Assembly: GCF_009827635.1 (NCBI RefSeq)
Contig: NZ_WTYW01000001.1
Coordinates: 1,134,001 to 1,198,000 of the forward strand
DNA length: 64,000 nucleotides
Source of the DNA: Parapontixanthobacter aurantiacus
GTDB lineage: Bacteria > Pseudomonadota > Alphaproteobacteria > Sphingomonadales > Sphingomonadaceae
Direction of reading: 5' to 3'
How positions within the stretch are numbered: the stretch's first letter is position 1; every line of letters starts with the position of its first letter. The notes below the pieces were generated by a model. The model was not told where the DNA came from. It saw only the letters and a program-made list of their open reading frames with translations, and made no database searches. Both the position numbers and the translations under genes were made by a program. Of the stretch, positions 50,335-58,345 are shown one piece after another.

Positions 50335-51738
50335 TCAGTCTGTCGTAGAAACGCCGAGGAAACTGGGCACCGGACCGTTCCATTCGCCCGGCTTTGCAGG
50401 AGGCTCATCATCGCGACCGTTATCATTGCGACGGTTCCGCGAAGTGCCTTTTCCTTTTGCCTCACGGTCGTCCCCGCGAAGTTTGCGCGACGCATGCCCG
50501 CCCTCGTCGCCGTCGCTCCGGCGCGATCGTGAGCGCGACCGGCGCGCTTTATTCTCCCGCGCGTCAGCCGCCTCGCCGCTATCATCTTGCGCCTCGCCAT
50601 CGTTCGACCCGCCCTCGCCGGCACCTTCGCCGGTCCAGAGCGGAATTTCGTTCTTGGTCAGCTTCTCGATATTGGCAATCGCCTCGGCATCTTCCTTTGT
50701 CACGAAGGTATAGGCGTGACCGGTCGCGCCCGCCCGCCCGGTGCGCCCGATGCGGTGGACGTAATCGTCAGGGTGCCAGGGCGTATCGTAGTTGAAGACG
50801 TGGCTGACGCCCTTGATATCGAGGCCGCGCGCGGCAACATCGCTGGCGACAAGAATGTTGATCGTGCCGTCCTTGAACCGCTTCAGTTCAGCGATGCGCG
50901 AGGACTGGTCCATGTCGCCGTGAATTTCACCCGCCGAGAAACCCTCGCGGTTGAGGCTCTTGGCAAGTTCGCGCACCGTCGTCTTGCGATTGGCGAAGAC
51001 GATCGCCGTTTGCATCTCGTCCTTCGCGAGGAAATAACGCAAGGCGTCCTTCTTCTTGCGCGGCGAGACCAGCAGCTTGTTCTGAGCGATGTTCTCGTTG
51101 GTCGAGGCAGCGCGACTTACTTCGATGCGCTTCGGGTTGTCCATGAATTTCTTCGACAGCTTCTCGATCGGCGGCGGCATCGTTGCCGAGAACAGCATCG
51201 TTTGCAGCTGCGGCGGAAGCTTGTCACAGATCGCCTCGATATCCGGAATGAAGCCCATGTCGAGCATCCGGTCTGCCTCGTCGATGACGAGCAGCTCGCA
51301 TCCCGTCAGCAGGATCTTGCCCCGCTCGAACAGATCCATCAACCGGCCCGGCGTCGCGATGAGCACGTCGACGCCCTCGTCCAGTGCCTTTACCTGCTCG
51401 CCCATCTGAACTCCGCCGATAAGGAGCGCCATCTTGAGGTCGTGGTTCGTGCCGTATTTCTCGAAATTGTCCGCCACCTGTGCCGCGAGTTCGCGGGTCG
51501 GCTCGAGAATGAGGGAGCGCGGCATACGCGCGCGACGCCGCCCCGAAGCCAGAATGTCGATCATCGGCAGCACGAAGCTGGCGGTCTTGCCGGTCCCCGT
51601 CTGCGCGATGCCGAGCACGTCCTTCATCATCAGAACGGCAGGTATCGCCTGCGCCTGGATCGGCGTCGGCTCGGTATAGCCTGCGGCTTCGACCGCTTTC
51701 AAAAGTTCAGGCGATAGGCCGAGATCGGCAAAGGTCAT
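50335..51738 (-). CDS. DEAD-box RNA helicase (RhlE-like)
   Basis: A 467-residue ATP-dependent RNA helicase. Motifs in order: Q motif (YTEPTPIQAQAIP), AQTGTGKT, PTRELAAQV, the DEAD box in VIDEADRMLDMGF, SAT in LFSATM, ARGLDIKGVSHVFNYD, and HRIGRTGRAG. A basic, low-complexity C-terminal extension of about 85 residues (many Arg, Ser and Asp) likely aids RNA binding. Family position is RhlE-like by the short core and tail. It is convergent with uvrD. Confidence 0.92.
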   Translation of the reverse strand: MTFADLGLSPELLKAVEAAGYTEPTPIQAQAIPAVLMMKDVLGIAQTGTGKTASFVLPMIDILASGRRRARMPRSLILEPTRELAAQVADNFEKYGTNHDLKMALLIGGVQMGEQVKALDEGVDVLIATPGRLMDLFERGKILLTGCELLVIDEADRMLDMGFIPDIEAICDKLPPQLQTMLFSATMPPPIEKLSKKFMDNPKRIEVSRAASTNENIAQNKLLVSPRKKKDALRYFLAKDEMQTAIVFANRKTTVRELAKSLNREGFSAGEIHGDMDQSSRIAELKRFKDGTINILVASDVAARGLDIKGVSHVFNYDTPWHPDDYVHRIGRTGRAGATGHAYTFVTKEDAEAIANIEKLTKNEIPLWTGEGAGEGGSNDGEAQDDSGEAADARENKARRSRSRSRRSDGDEGGHASRKLRGDDREAKGKGTSRNRRNDNGRDDEPPAKPGEWNGPVPSFLGVSTTD

Positions 51739-51878
51739 GCGGTTCCAGTTTTTCGAAGGATTGTTGTCAGGATCGCACGGACGCTTCGGTCCGGCTAATC
51801 ACGCGCCCGCGGCAGTCCGACAAAGCGGCGAAAATGTCAAGAATTACCGTCCTGCCCCCGCGAGGCAGCAGGCGCGCG

Positions 51879-52475
51879 CTATCGCTTCGTTACGGGCACG
51901 AGTTCAGACATGGCCGCGACCGAACACTTCGTACCGGATCGGGAATGTAAGAGGTCGCGGCGAGCGCAGAGCTTGCCGTCGTCGTGACGCTCCACATAGA
52001 AGCCGGAATAAAAGGTCTGCGCCGGACAGCTTTTCGCCAAGCGCAGATTGATCATTCTGCGATCGCGCAGGAAAAGCCTCAGGCTATGCTCTCCGGAAGG
52101 CTGGACGCCGATGATGCCCTGCGTCGAAAGGCACTCGTCCAGCTTTCGTTCGACATAGTTCGCCACGGGTTGCGAGCGCGGCAGTTCGCGCAGCAGACGT
52201 TGCCGCTCGGCAGGGGGGCGCGGCGAAATGCGAATGATGACGCGCCTTTCGATCCGGACCTGCCTTGCCGGTTCGATCCGCTGTGCCGGCGCGAATTCGA
52301 TCCAGTCCGGCATCTTGCGGACGGTCCGCGAAAGCCTTTTGTCCTCGTTGGCATCTGCCTCGCCGTGCGAAACGGTCTGAGCATCGCTGTCATATGGTCC
52401 GGGGCCAGACAGCCCATCGAGGGGGAACGGAGCGAGCAGCGCTATCGGTGCGAGCAAGGATACGACGATATTCAT
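51879..52475 (-). CDS. Exported Arg-rich protein with four cysteines
   Basis: A 198-residue protein with an N-terminal hydrophobic segment (MNIVVSLLAPIALLAPF) that should be a signal peptide or anchor. The mature part is Arg-rich with a block PPAERQRLLRELP and four Cys (in DECLST, KSCPAQ, KLCARR, TKCSVA), which could pair as two disulfides. The ATG at 52475 was chosen; 38 codons further upstream are open but uncharacteristic. The block FYSGFYVE resembles a set of uncharacterised sphingomonad proteins, but I cannot name a family. Confidence 0.65.
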   Translation of the reverse strand: MNIVVSLLAPIALLAPFPLDGLSGPGPYDSDAQTVSHGEADANEDKRLSRTVRKMPDWIEFAPAQRIEPARQVRIERRVIIRISPRPPAERQRLLRELPRSQPVANYVERKLDECLSTQGIIGVQPSGEHSLRLFLRDRRMINLRLAKSCPAQTFYSGFYVERHDDGKLCARRDLLHSRSGTKCSVAAMSELVPVTKR

Positions 52476-52598
52476 TGCGAAGCGAACGTCCCCCCTCTTC
52501 GATTCGGTAAGGCAGCCTATTCGGCTTTGCGGCGCGTGTTCAAGGACTTCCCTAACGAACCATATTGAATGGCGGCTTAATTGTGACACAATGAAGCC

Positions 52599-54068
52599 AT
52601 GTCCGAACGTATCGAACCCGCTTCGCGCGAGAACGCAGCCACCTCTTCCAAGCCGAACCCGTCGTTCGAAAGCCAGGTCGCGGACCTTCTCGGGCCGAAA
52701 GGTTTCACCCGCGACGCCGCCGCCGTGGACCCATGGCTGACCGACTGGCGCGGCCGCTATACCGGCAGGGCAGTCGGCCTTGCCTCGCCCGCCTCGACGC
52801 AGGAAGTTTCCGCCCTCTTGCAGCTATGTGCAAAGGAAGGCGTACCGGTCGTTCCGCAAGGAGGAAACAGCGGCATGGTCGGCGGCGCGACGCCCGACAA
52901 GACCGGTAATGCTCTACTCCTCTCGCTGCGGCGCATGGACGATGTGACGATCGATCCGCAGGCGAAACAGGCAATCTGCGAGGCGGGGGTCATCCTGCAG
53001 AACCTGCACGAGGCGGCGGCGGGTGAGGAATTGCGGTTTCCCCTGTCGCTCGGCGGCAAAGGCTCAGCCACGGTCGGCGGGCTCGTTTCGACCAATGCCG
53101 GCGGCACGCAGGTCCTGCGCCATGGCGTCATGCGCGCGCTCGTCGAGGGGCTGGAAATCGTCCTGCCCGACGGGACGGTGCTCGATCTGACGTCGCCCCT
53201 CAAGAAGGACAATCGCGGCTTCGATCTGAAGCAGCTGTTCATCGGTTCGGAAGGTACGCTCGGCATCGTCACGAAAGCGGTGCTGGCGCTGGTCCCGGCG
53301 ATTGCCGCCCGGCAAGTGGTCTGGGTCGGTCTCGATTCCCTTGAGGCGGCGCGCGAGCTGCTGCTGCATTGCGAGCGGTCCATGGGCCAAGCGCTCGAGG
53401 GATTCGAAGTGCTGCCCGATAGCTGCTATCGCACCGTTCTTGCCTATCTTGACGCCCGTCCTCCGCTCGAAGGCACACATGCTTGGCATGCCCTCCTGGA
53501 ATTCGATGCCGATCGCGAAGGCGCCGCGACGCTGCCGGCACGGGTCGAAGCCTGCCTCGCAGACGCGCTCGAACGCGGCCTGTTCGAAGATGCGGCCATT
53601 GCGAGCAACGAGAAACAGGCCGAAACATTTTGGCAATTGCGCGAGATGATCGCGGTTGCCGAACGCGCGCATGGCCGCGCGGTGCAGCACGACATCTCCG
53701 TCGCCCCCGCACTCATGCCTGCTACGCTGGGCGAGCTGGAAAGGGCCATCGTAGAGCAGTTCCCCGATCACGAAGTGCGCGGTTTCGGTCATCTTGGCGA
53801 CGGCAACATCCATCTTCACGTCCTTGCCCCCGCCGAAGCCCCGAATAACTGGGACGATACGACTGCCAAACAGATCAGCGATCTCGTTTATCGTCACGTA
53901 TCGGAGAAAGGCGGGTCGATCTCCGCCGAACACGGTATCGGCCAAGACAAGTTGTCGACGCTAGAGGCTACCCGTGACCCGGCCGCATTGTCGCTCATGC
54001 GCAGCATCAAGCGGGCGGTCGATCCGCATGGTCTCATGAATCCGGGGAAACTCGTGCAGCCAAAGTAA
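52599..54068 (+). CDS. FAD-linked 2-hydroxyacid dehydrogenase (D-lactate / D-2-hydroxyglutarate type)
   Basis: A 489-residue flavoenzyme of the PCMH-type FAD-binding/FAD-oxidase C family. FAD-binding motifs are VVPQGGNSGMVGGATP and LGGKGSATVGGLVSTNAGG; the C-terminal catalytic domain has RGFGHLGDGNIHLHV and SAEHGIGQDK with metal-binding His residues. Closest family groups are D-2-hydroxyglutarate dehydrogenase and glycolate oxidase GlcD / D-lactate dehydrogenase. No GlcE or GlcF genes accompany it, which favours a single-subunit dehydrogenase feeding electrons to an electron-transfer flavoprotein. Confidence 0.88.
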   Translation: MSERIEPASRENAATSSKPNPSFESQVADLLGPKGFTRDAAAVDPWLTDWRGRYTGRAVGLASPASTQEVSALLQLCAKEGVPVVPQGGNSGMVGGATPDKTGNALLLSLRRMDDVTIDPQAKQAICEAGVILQNLHEAAAGEELRFPLSLGGKGSATVGGLVSTNAGGTQVLRHGVMRALVEGLEIVLPDGTVLDLTSPLKKDNRGFDLKQLFIGSEGTLGIVTKAVLALVPAIAARQVVWVGLDSLEAARELLLHCERSMGQALEGFEVLPDSCYRTVLAYLDARPPLEGTHAWHALLEFDADREGAATLPARVEACLADALERGLFEDAAIASNEKQAETFWQLREMIAVAERAHGRAVQHDISVAPALMPATLGELERAIVEQFPDHEVRGFGHLGDGNIHLHVLAPAEAPNNWDDTTAKQISDLVYRHVSEKGGSISAEHGIGQDKLSTLEATRDPAALSLMRSIKRAVDPHGLMNPGKLVQPK

Positions 54069-54098
54069 CGGGCTCGCGCACCGCCCCGCCCTTGCATC

Positions 54099-54127
54099 TT
54101 GCATCGCCCCGGCGCCTTGCCTAAGGG
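54099..54127 (+). promoter_or_regulatory. Promoter candidate for the sapC gene
   Basis: TTGCAT, a 17-base spacer and TAAGGG. It would give a leader of about 70 bases. Same TTGC-type -35 as several other promoter candidates in the window. Confidence 0.45.
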
Positions 54128-54202
54128 CACTGCCACGCAGGCGCGCGACCGGATCGACGGGGATCGCGGGCTTCAAAAAAGACTTTTCAGCGGAGAAATT
54201 CT

Positions 54203-54985
54203 ATGGCCAGCGCGCCGCAAGCCAGCCTACCCCTGTTCTACAATGATCTGATGCCGCTCAATTCGCGCGATCATTCCAAATATCATGCGAAGGCGACGGA
54301 CTCCGCGAAGTGGCTGGCCGGTCATCACGCGATCCCCCTGACGGTCGACGAATTCCCGCAGGCACAGCGCAATTTTCCGATCGTTTTCTCTTCGGGCGCA
54401 AATCCCCTGCCGCTGGCGCTGATGGGCCTCAACGAAGGGGTCAATGTCTTCGTCGACGAAAACGGCAAGATCAACGAGCCGGTTTATGTCCCGGCCTATA
54501 TCCGCCGCTATCCCTTCATGCTCGCGAAGCTGCGGCAGGATTCGGACGAATTGTCGCTTTGCTTCGACCCGACGGCGGACACCGTCGGCGAGTTCAGCGA
54601 AGGCGAACCGCTCTTCAACGAAGAAGGCAAGCCGGGCGAAGCGACCAACGGCATCCTGCAGTTCTGCGAACAGTTCGAGCAAGCCGGACAGCGCACCCGC
54701 GCCTTCATGGAAGAACTCGCGAAGCACGAGTTGCTGATGGACGGTGAGATGTCGGTGTCGCAGAACGACAATCCGGACAAGCCCTTCATCTATCGCGGTT
54801 TCCAGATGATCAATCAGGACAAACTTCGGGACCTGCGCGGCGACCAGTTGCGTACGTGGAACCAGAACGGCCTCCTGCCGCTCATCCACGCTCACCTGTT
54901 CTCGCTCGATCTGATGCGCAACATCTTCGGCCGGCAGCAGGCGCAGGGCAAGGTGCCTGTCCAGACGATGCCGCAGCCTTCCTGA
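54203..54985 (+). CDS. SapC family protein
   Basis: A 260-residue protein matching the SapC family: LPLFYNDLMPLNSRDHSK, a segment with FPIVFSSGANPLPLALMGL, VNVFVDENGKINEPVYVPAYIRRYPF and a C-terminal NIFGRQQA. SapC in Campylobacter was linked to S-layer secretion, but alphaproteobacterial members lack a signal peptide or membrane segment and have no established role. CGGAGAAA precedes the ATG. A probable small RNA gene starts about 95 bases downstream. Confidence 0.9.
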   Translation: MASAPQASLPLFYNDLMPLNSRDHSKYHAKATDSAKWLAGHHAIPLTVDEFPQAQRNFPIVFSSGANPLPLALMGLNEGVNVFVDENGKINEPVYVPAYIRRYPFMLAKLRQDSDELSLCFDPTADTVGEFSEGEPLFNEEGKPGEATNGILQFCEQFEQAGQRTRAFMEELAKHELLMDGEMSVSQNDNPDKPFIYRGFQMINQDKLRDLRGDQLRTWNQNGLLPLIHAHLFSLDLMRNIFGRQQAQGKVPVQTMPQPS

Positions 54986-55043
54986 GGTCTGCCGGAAGCG
55001 GCGCAAAATAAGTTCGAAAAGAAAATCTTTTCCGGTCTGGAGC

Positions 55044-55072
55044 CTCTTGAAACGCTTCGGCGCCCGTATTAT
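55044..55072 (+). promoter_or_regulatory. Promoter candidate of the 55080 small RNA
   Basis: CTCTTG (or TTGAAA three bases on) with TATTAT at 55067-55072. The spacer is 17 bases for the first reading and 14 for the second. Start of transcription would be near 55080. Confidence 0.4.
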
Positions 55073-55079
55073 TTCCAGA

Positions 55080-55188
55080 TTGTCAGGTCGCCATCCCCCC
55101 TTTCGAGCGGCCTGGCACTTGTGCTCTGAGTAGCACATACCTCCCTGAACCTTGGCCACCTCGTGCGATATGCACGGGGTGGTTTTTT
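55080..55188 (+). ncRNA. Probable trans-acting small RNA with three hairpins and C-rich anti-SD segments
   Basis: No gene is present here, but the segment has the plan of an alphaproteobacterial sRNA. Hairpin 1 has an 8-bp stem, CAGGTCGC (55084-55091) with GCGGCCTG (55107-55114), and a loop containing CCCCCC. Hairpin 2 is TGTGCT/AGCACA (55120-55137). A single-stranded linker contains ACCTCCCTG. Hairpin 3 is an 11-bp stem with six T residues, a strong intrinsic terminator (55156-55188). Exposed CCCCCC and CCTCCC can pair with Shine-Dalgarno sequences, as in the rhizobial alpha-r14 type. About 109 bases. Confidence 0.6.
55156..55188 (+). terminator. Strong intrinsic terminator ending the small RNA
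   Basis: Stem CCACCTCGTGC (55156-55166), loop GATAT, and GCACGGGGTGG (55172-55182; one G-T pair), followed by TTTTTT. It is 170 bases past the sapC stop, too far to be an ordinary gene terminator without a transcript in between. Confidence 0.85.
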
Positions 55189-55216
55189 CGTTCGGGGTCC
55201 CCGATTTGCGGGAGGA

Positions 55217-56140
55217 TTATTCAGCCGCGTGGCGACGCAGCGAAGGATCGCCGATCTGCGCGACTTCGGCCGACAGGGTCTGCACCAAGCCACTTAAGAG
55301 ATGTACGATACGCTCCATCCGCGGCGTCGTGTTTTCGTGCCTCGAATCGAGATAGGCCGACCGGCAAACCTCGATTTGCAAGGCGTGGTGCTGCCGCGCG
55401 ACCTTTCCGTGCCGGTCGAGGATATAGCCACCCGAATAGGGGCGGTTATGCGCTACCGGGCGACCGGCAATGTCGAAATGGCGCAGGGCAAGAGCGCTGA
55501 GGGCGTGGCCGCAGGATGCCCCAAACCTGTCGCCGACGACGAACTCCGCCGCCCTGCCCGAACCGCTCCTGCTCTTGAGCGGGGGCATGGAGTGCAGATC
55601 GAGGAGCAGGACCGCTCCCCACAGGTCGGCGACGGCGTGTAGCATCGTGTCCAGCCGCTCGTGATAGGGTGCATGTATCTGCGCGATCCGCCGTTCGAGT
55701 TCGCCATGCTCCAATGGTTGCCGCCAGATATCGCCATGTTCCGCCAGCCGTCGCGGCACGAGCCCCAGCCCGTTCTTCGCACGCCGCTGGGTGCCCTTCG
55801 CAGCACGGCCAGCATCCGGGGCATTCGCCACCATGCCCCAGTCGATATCGTCCGGTGCGCGGTTGAGGTCGATCATGGCGCGCGGAGCATCGGCAACCAG
55901 CCAGGCAGCCCCCGTCCGCTCGGCGATGGCCAGGGCCATCTGGTCGACGAACCGGTCTTCCAGCCGCAACTTGGCATAATCGGGGTCGCGCATCGAAACC
56001 GTGACTTCTTGCGGATACGCCCGGCCGCCATGCGGTGCGGCGATCACGACCGGCACCGATGGCGCAGACGGCAAAAAGAAGCGGAAAGGCGACGCGGCTT
56101 CTCGGGGTTCGTCTGGTAGCTGTCTGCCGCTCATGACCAT
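55217..56140 (-). CDS. N-formylglutamate amidohydrolase
   Basis: A 307-residue zinc hydrolase that cleaves N-formyl-glutamate or related N-acyl amino acids. Family features are IAAPHGGRAYP near the start, DRFVDQMALAIAERTG, a central DLNRAPDDIDW, and LLDLHSMPPL with a following NRPYSGGYI. The start is uncertain: MVMSGRQ (56140) and MSGRQ (56134) are adjacent and no clear ribosome-binding site is visible; upstream codons to 56275 look non-coding. Adjacent divergent cpdR is a conserved neighbour in alphaproteobacteria. No other histidine-use genes are near. Confidence 0.85.
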   Translation of the reverse strand: MVMSGRQLPDEPREAASPFRFFLPSAPSVPVVIAAPHGGRAYPQEVTVSMRDPDYAKLRLEDRFVDQMALAIAERTGAAWLVADAPRAMIDLNRAPDDIDWGMVANAPDAGRAAKGTQRRAKNGLGLVPRRLAEHGDIWRQPLEHGELERRIAQIHAPYHERLDTMLHAVADLWGAVLLLDLHSMPPLKSRSGSGRAAEFVVGDRFGASCGHALSALALRHFDIAGRPVAHNRPYSGGYILDRHGKVARQHHALQIEVCRSAYLDSRHENTTPRMERIVHLLSGLVQTLSAEVAQIGDPSLRRHAAE

Positions 56141-56349
56141 GCTGCTGAGCGCAAACGCGCTCCGTGTCAAAGGCTGAGCGACGAGCGGAGGCTCGCCAAC
56201 AAGCTGTCGTCGCTGTAAACCATTCGCGTGAACCGAGCGGATTTGCGGAAAACGGTCCCTCGCCATCGGATGCAAGGGAGCGGGCCTTTACCGAAAAGCT
56301 ACCGCGACGAACCAAAGCTTTCTTAAAGAATTCGAGCTAAGGCGACGAC

Positions 56350-56739
56350 ATGACGAACAGCGCGAAACCATCCATCCTGTTGGCCGAAGACGATGCGGCG
56401 ATGCGGGTCTATCTCGAACGTGCGCTCGAGAAGGCCGGTTACGAAGTGCAGTCGGTCGATCGCGGAACCGCTGCCGTGCCGCTCCTCGAGACGCAGAGTT
56501 TCGATCTCCTGCTGTCGGACATCGTCATGCCGGAAATGGACGGGATCGAACTTGCGCAGCGATGCAACGAAGTCAGTCCGCATACGAAGGTCATGTTCAT
56601 CACCGGCTTTGCTGCGGTGACGCTCAAGGCCAGTCGCGAACAGCCCGAGGCGAAGGTTTTGTCGAAGCCCTTTCACCTGCGCGACCTCGTGCTCGAGGTG
56701 GAGCGCGTGCTGGACGACAAGGCGCAGGCGTCCCTCTGA
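56350..56739 (+). CDS. cpdR: Single-domain response regulator CpdR
   Basis: CpdR, when unphosphorylated, primes ClpXP for cell-cycle substrates in Caulobacter and relatives. The 129-residue receiver domain has acidic pair Asp14-Asp15 region (ILLAEDDAAM), phospho-acceptor Asp57 in LLLSDIVMPEMDG, Thr85 in ITGF, and Lys106 in SKPFHL. No output domain is present. Naming rests on the receiver-only length, sequence style and proximity to the N-formylglutamate amidohydrolase gene and tRNA-Val. The kinase (CckA-ChpT route) is elsewhere. Confidence 0.85.
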   Translation: MTNSAKPSILLAEDDAAMRVYLERALEKAGYEVQSVDRGTAAVPLLETQSFDLLLSDIVMPEMDGIELAQRCNEVSPHTKVMFITGFAAVTLKASREQPEAKVLSKPFHLRDLVLEVERVLDDKAQASL

Positions 56740-56783
56740 TACGCGATTCGCGAGAGATAACTTCGGCGGCGTGACGATAGGGC

Positions 56784-56812
56784 TTGCGCTCCACCGAGCC
56801 GCCCGTTAAATG
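56784..56812 (+). promoter_or_regulatory. Promoter candidate for tRNA-Val
   Basis: TTGCGC, a 17-base spacer and TAAATG, followed by CGCGCC. Start of transcription would be about 50 bases before the tRNA. The GC-rich discriminator is expected for a stringently controlled stable RNA. Confidence 0.5.
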
Positions 56813-56870
56813 CGCGCCTCTCACCGATAGTCGCCCCCACGGGGATCGGCCATCGGCGCGGACGAAGCGT

Positions 56871-56945
56871 GGGCGTATAGCTCAGTGGTAGAGCACTGTG
56901 TTGACATCGCAGGGGTCGGAAGTTCAACTCTTCCTACGCCCACCA
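56871..56945 (+). tRNA. tRNA-Val(GAC)
   Basis: A 75-base cloverleaf with encoded CCA. The acceptor stem is GGGCGTA with TACGCCC, the anticodon loop TTGACAT has anticodon GAC between stem arms CTGTG and CGCAG, and the T arm has AGTTCAACTCTT. It reads GTC and GTT codons. No integrase or partial duplicate of the tRNA is nearby, so no integrated element is seen. Confidence 0.95.
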
Positions 56946-57011
56946 TTCGTTCCCTTTCCCGGCAGTTCCGCAAACGATAGCGCCCTTTCGCTCGCTCTGG
57001 GCCGCCCCGCC

Positions 57012-57039
57012 TTGCGCCCTGCCGCCCCTCTGCTAAAGC
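57012..57039 (+). promoter_or_regulatory. Promoter candidate for icd
   Basis: TTGCGC, a 16-base spacer and TAAAGC followed by GCGC, about 50 bases upstream of the icd ATG. Same class as the tRNA-Val promoter just upstream. Confidence 0.45.
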
Positions 57040-57091
57040 GCGCAGCAACGAGACATTCCCCCGTCACAACCGATTGGATTGCAGAAAGATT

Positions 57092-58309
57092 ATGGCAAAG
57101 ATTCAGGTCAAGAACCCCATTGTCGAACTCGACGGCGACGAAATGACGCGGATTATCTGGCAATGGATCCGCGAACGGCTGATCCTGCCCTATCTCGATG
57201 TTGACCTGAAATATTACGATCTTTCCATCGAAAAGCGCGATGAGACGGACGACCAGATCACCGTCGATGCCGCCAATGCGATCAAGGAGCATGGCGTCGG
57301 TGTTAAATGCGCGACGATCACGCCCGATGAGGCGCGCGTCGAGGAATTCGACCTCAAGAAGATGTGGGTCTCGCCCAACGGCACGATCCGCAACATCCTG
57401 GGCGGCGTCGTCTTCCGCGAGCCCATCGTTATCGACAATGTCCCGCGCCTTGTGCCGGGCTGGACCGATCCGATCGTCGTCGGACGTCACGCATTCGGCG
57501 ACCAGTATCGCGCGAAGGACACCCTCATTCCGGGCGCCGGCAAGCTGCGCCTCGTCTTCGAAGGCGAGGATGGCGAGAAAATCGACCTCGACGTCTTCGA
57601 ATTCCAGAGCAGCGGCGTCGCGATGGCTATGTACAACCTCGACGAGTCGATCCGCGACTTCGCCCGCGCGTCGATGTATTACGGTCTCGACCGCGGTTGG
57701 CCGGTTTATCTCTCGACCAAGAACACGATCCTCAAGAAGTATGATGGCCGCTTCAAGGACCTGTTTGAAGAAGTGTTCGAGAACGAGTTCAAGGACAAGT
57801 TCGACAAGGCCGGCATCACCTACGAACATCGCCTGATCGACGACATGGTCGCTTCCGCCCTCAAGTGGAACGGCAAGTTCGTCTGGGCTTGCAAGAATTA
57901 CGACGGCGACGTCCAGTCCGACACCGTCGCGCAAGGCTTCGGCTCGCTCGGCCTGATGACCAGCGTGCTGATGACGCCGGACGGCAAGACGGTCGAGGCA
58001 GAAGCCGCACATGGCACGGTGACGCGTCATTACCGCCAGCACCAGCAGGGCAAGGCGACCAGCACCAATCCGATCGCCTCGATTTTCGCCTGGACGCGTG
58101 GCCTCATGTATCGCGGCAAGTTCGACGATACGCCGGAAGTGGTGAAGTTCGCCGAAACGCTGGAGCAGGTCTGCATCGAGACGGTCGAGAAAGGCCAGAT
58201 GACCAAGGATTTGGCACTACTGATCGGACCGGAGCAGAACTGGCTCACGACCGAGCAGTTCTTCGAAGCGATCGTCAACAATCTCGAAGCGAAGATGGGC
58301 GCGGCCTGA
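57092..58309 (+). CDS. icd: NADP-dependent isocitrate dehydrogenase (eukaryote-like subfamily)
   Basis: Icd converts isocitrate to 2-oxoglutarate in the TCA cycle. The 405-residue protein starts [23 protein letters not shown], the signature of subfamily II (eukaryote-like) NADP enzymes. Further motifs are [13 protein letters not shown] (substrate loop), a Tyr/Asp-rich catalytic stretch, and [13 protein letters not shown] for NADP. The ATG at 57092 is the family start; a codon six residues earlier is not. It stands alone with its own promoter candidate. Confidence 0.97.
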   Translation: MAKIQVKNPIVELDGDEMTRIIWQWIRERLILPYLDVDLKYYDLSIEKRDETDDQITVDAANAIKEHGVGVKCATITPDEARVEEFDLKKMWVSPNGTIRNILGGVVFREPIVIDNVPRLVPGWTDPIVVGRHAFGDQYRAKDTLIPGAGKLRLVFEGEDGEKIDLDVFEFQSSGVAMAMYNLDESIRDFARASMYYGLDRGWPVYLSTKNTILKKYDGRFKDLFEEVFENEFKDKFDKAGITYEHRLIDDMVASALKWNGKFVWACKNYDGDVQSDTVAQGFGSLGLMTSVLMTPDGKTVEAEAAHGTVTRHYRQHQQGKATSTNPIASIFAWTRGLMYRGKFDDTPEVVKFAETLEQVCIETVEKGQMTKDLALLIGPEQNWLTTEQFFEAIVNNLEAKMGAA

Positions 58310-58345
58310 TCTTCACCCTTTTCCGCTAGGCAACGGACCGACCCT

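Noticed and set aside
55080-55188. tmRNA, 6S RNA or SRP RNA as identity of the 55080 transcript
   Set aside because: There is no tRNA-like end or tag reading frame, no paired 5'/3' ends enclosing a large central bubble, and no SRP GGAA-tetraloop domain, so a regulatory sRNA is the better reading.
56871-56945. tRNA-Val as integration site of a mobile element
   Set aside because: No integrase, no duplicate tRNA 3' end and no change in base composition follow it.
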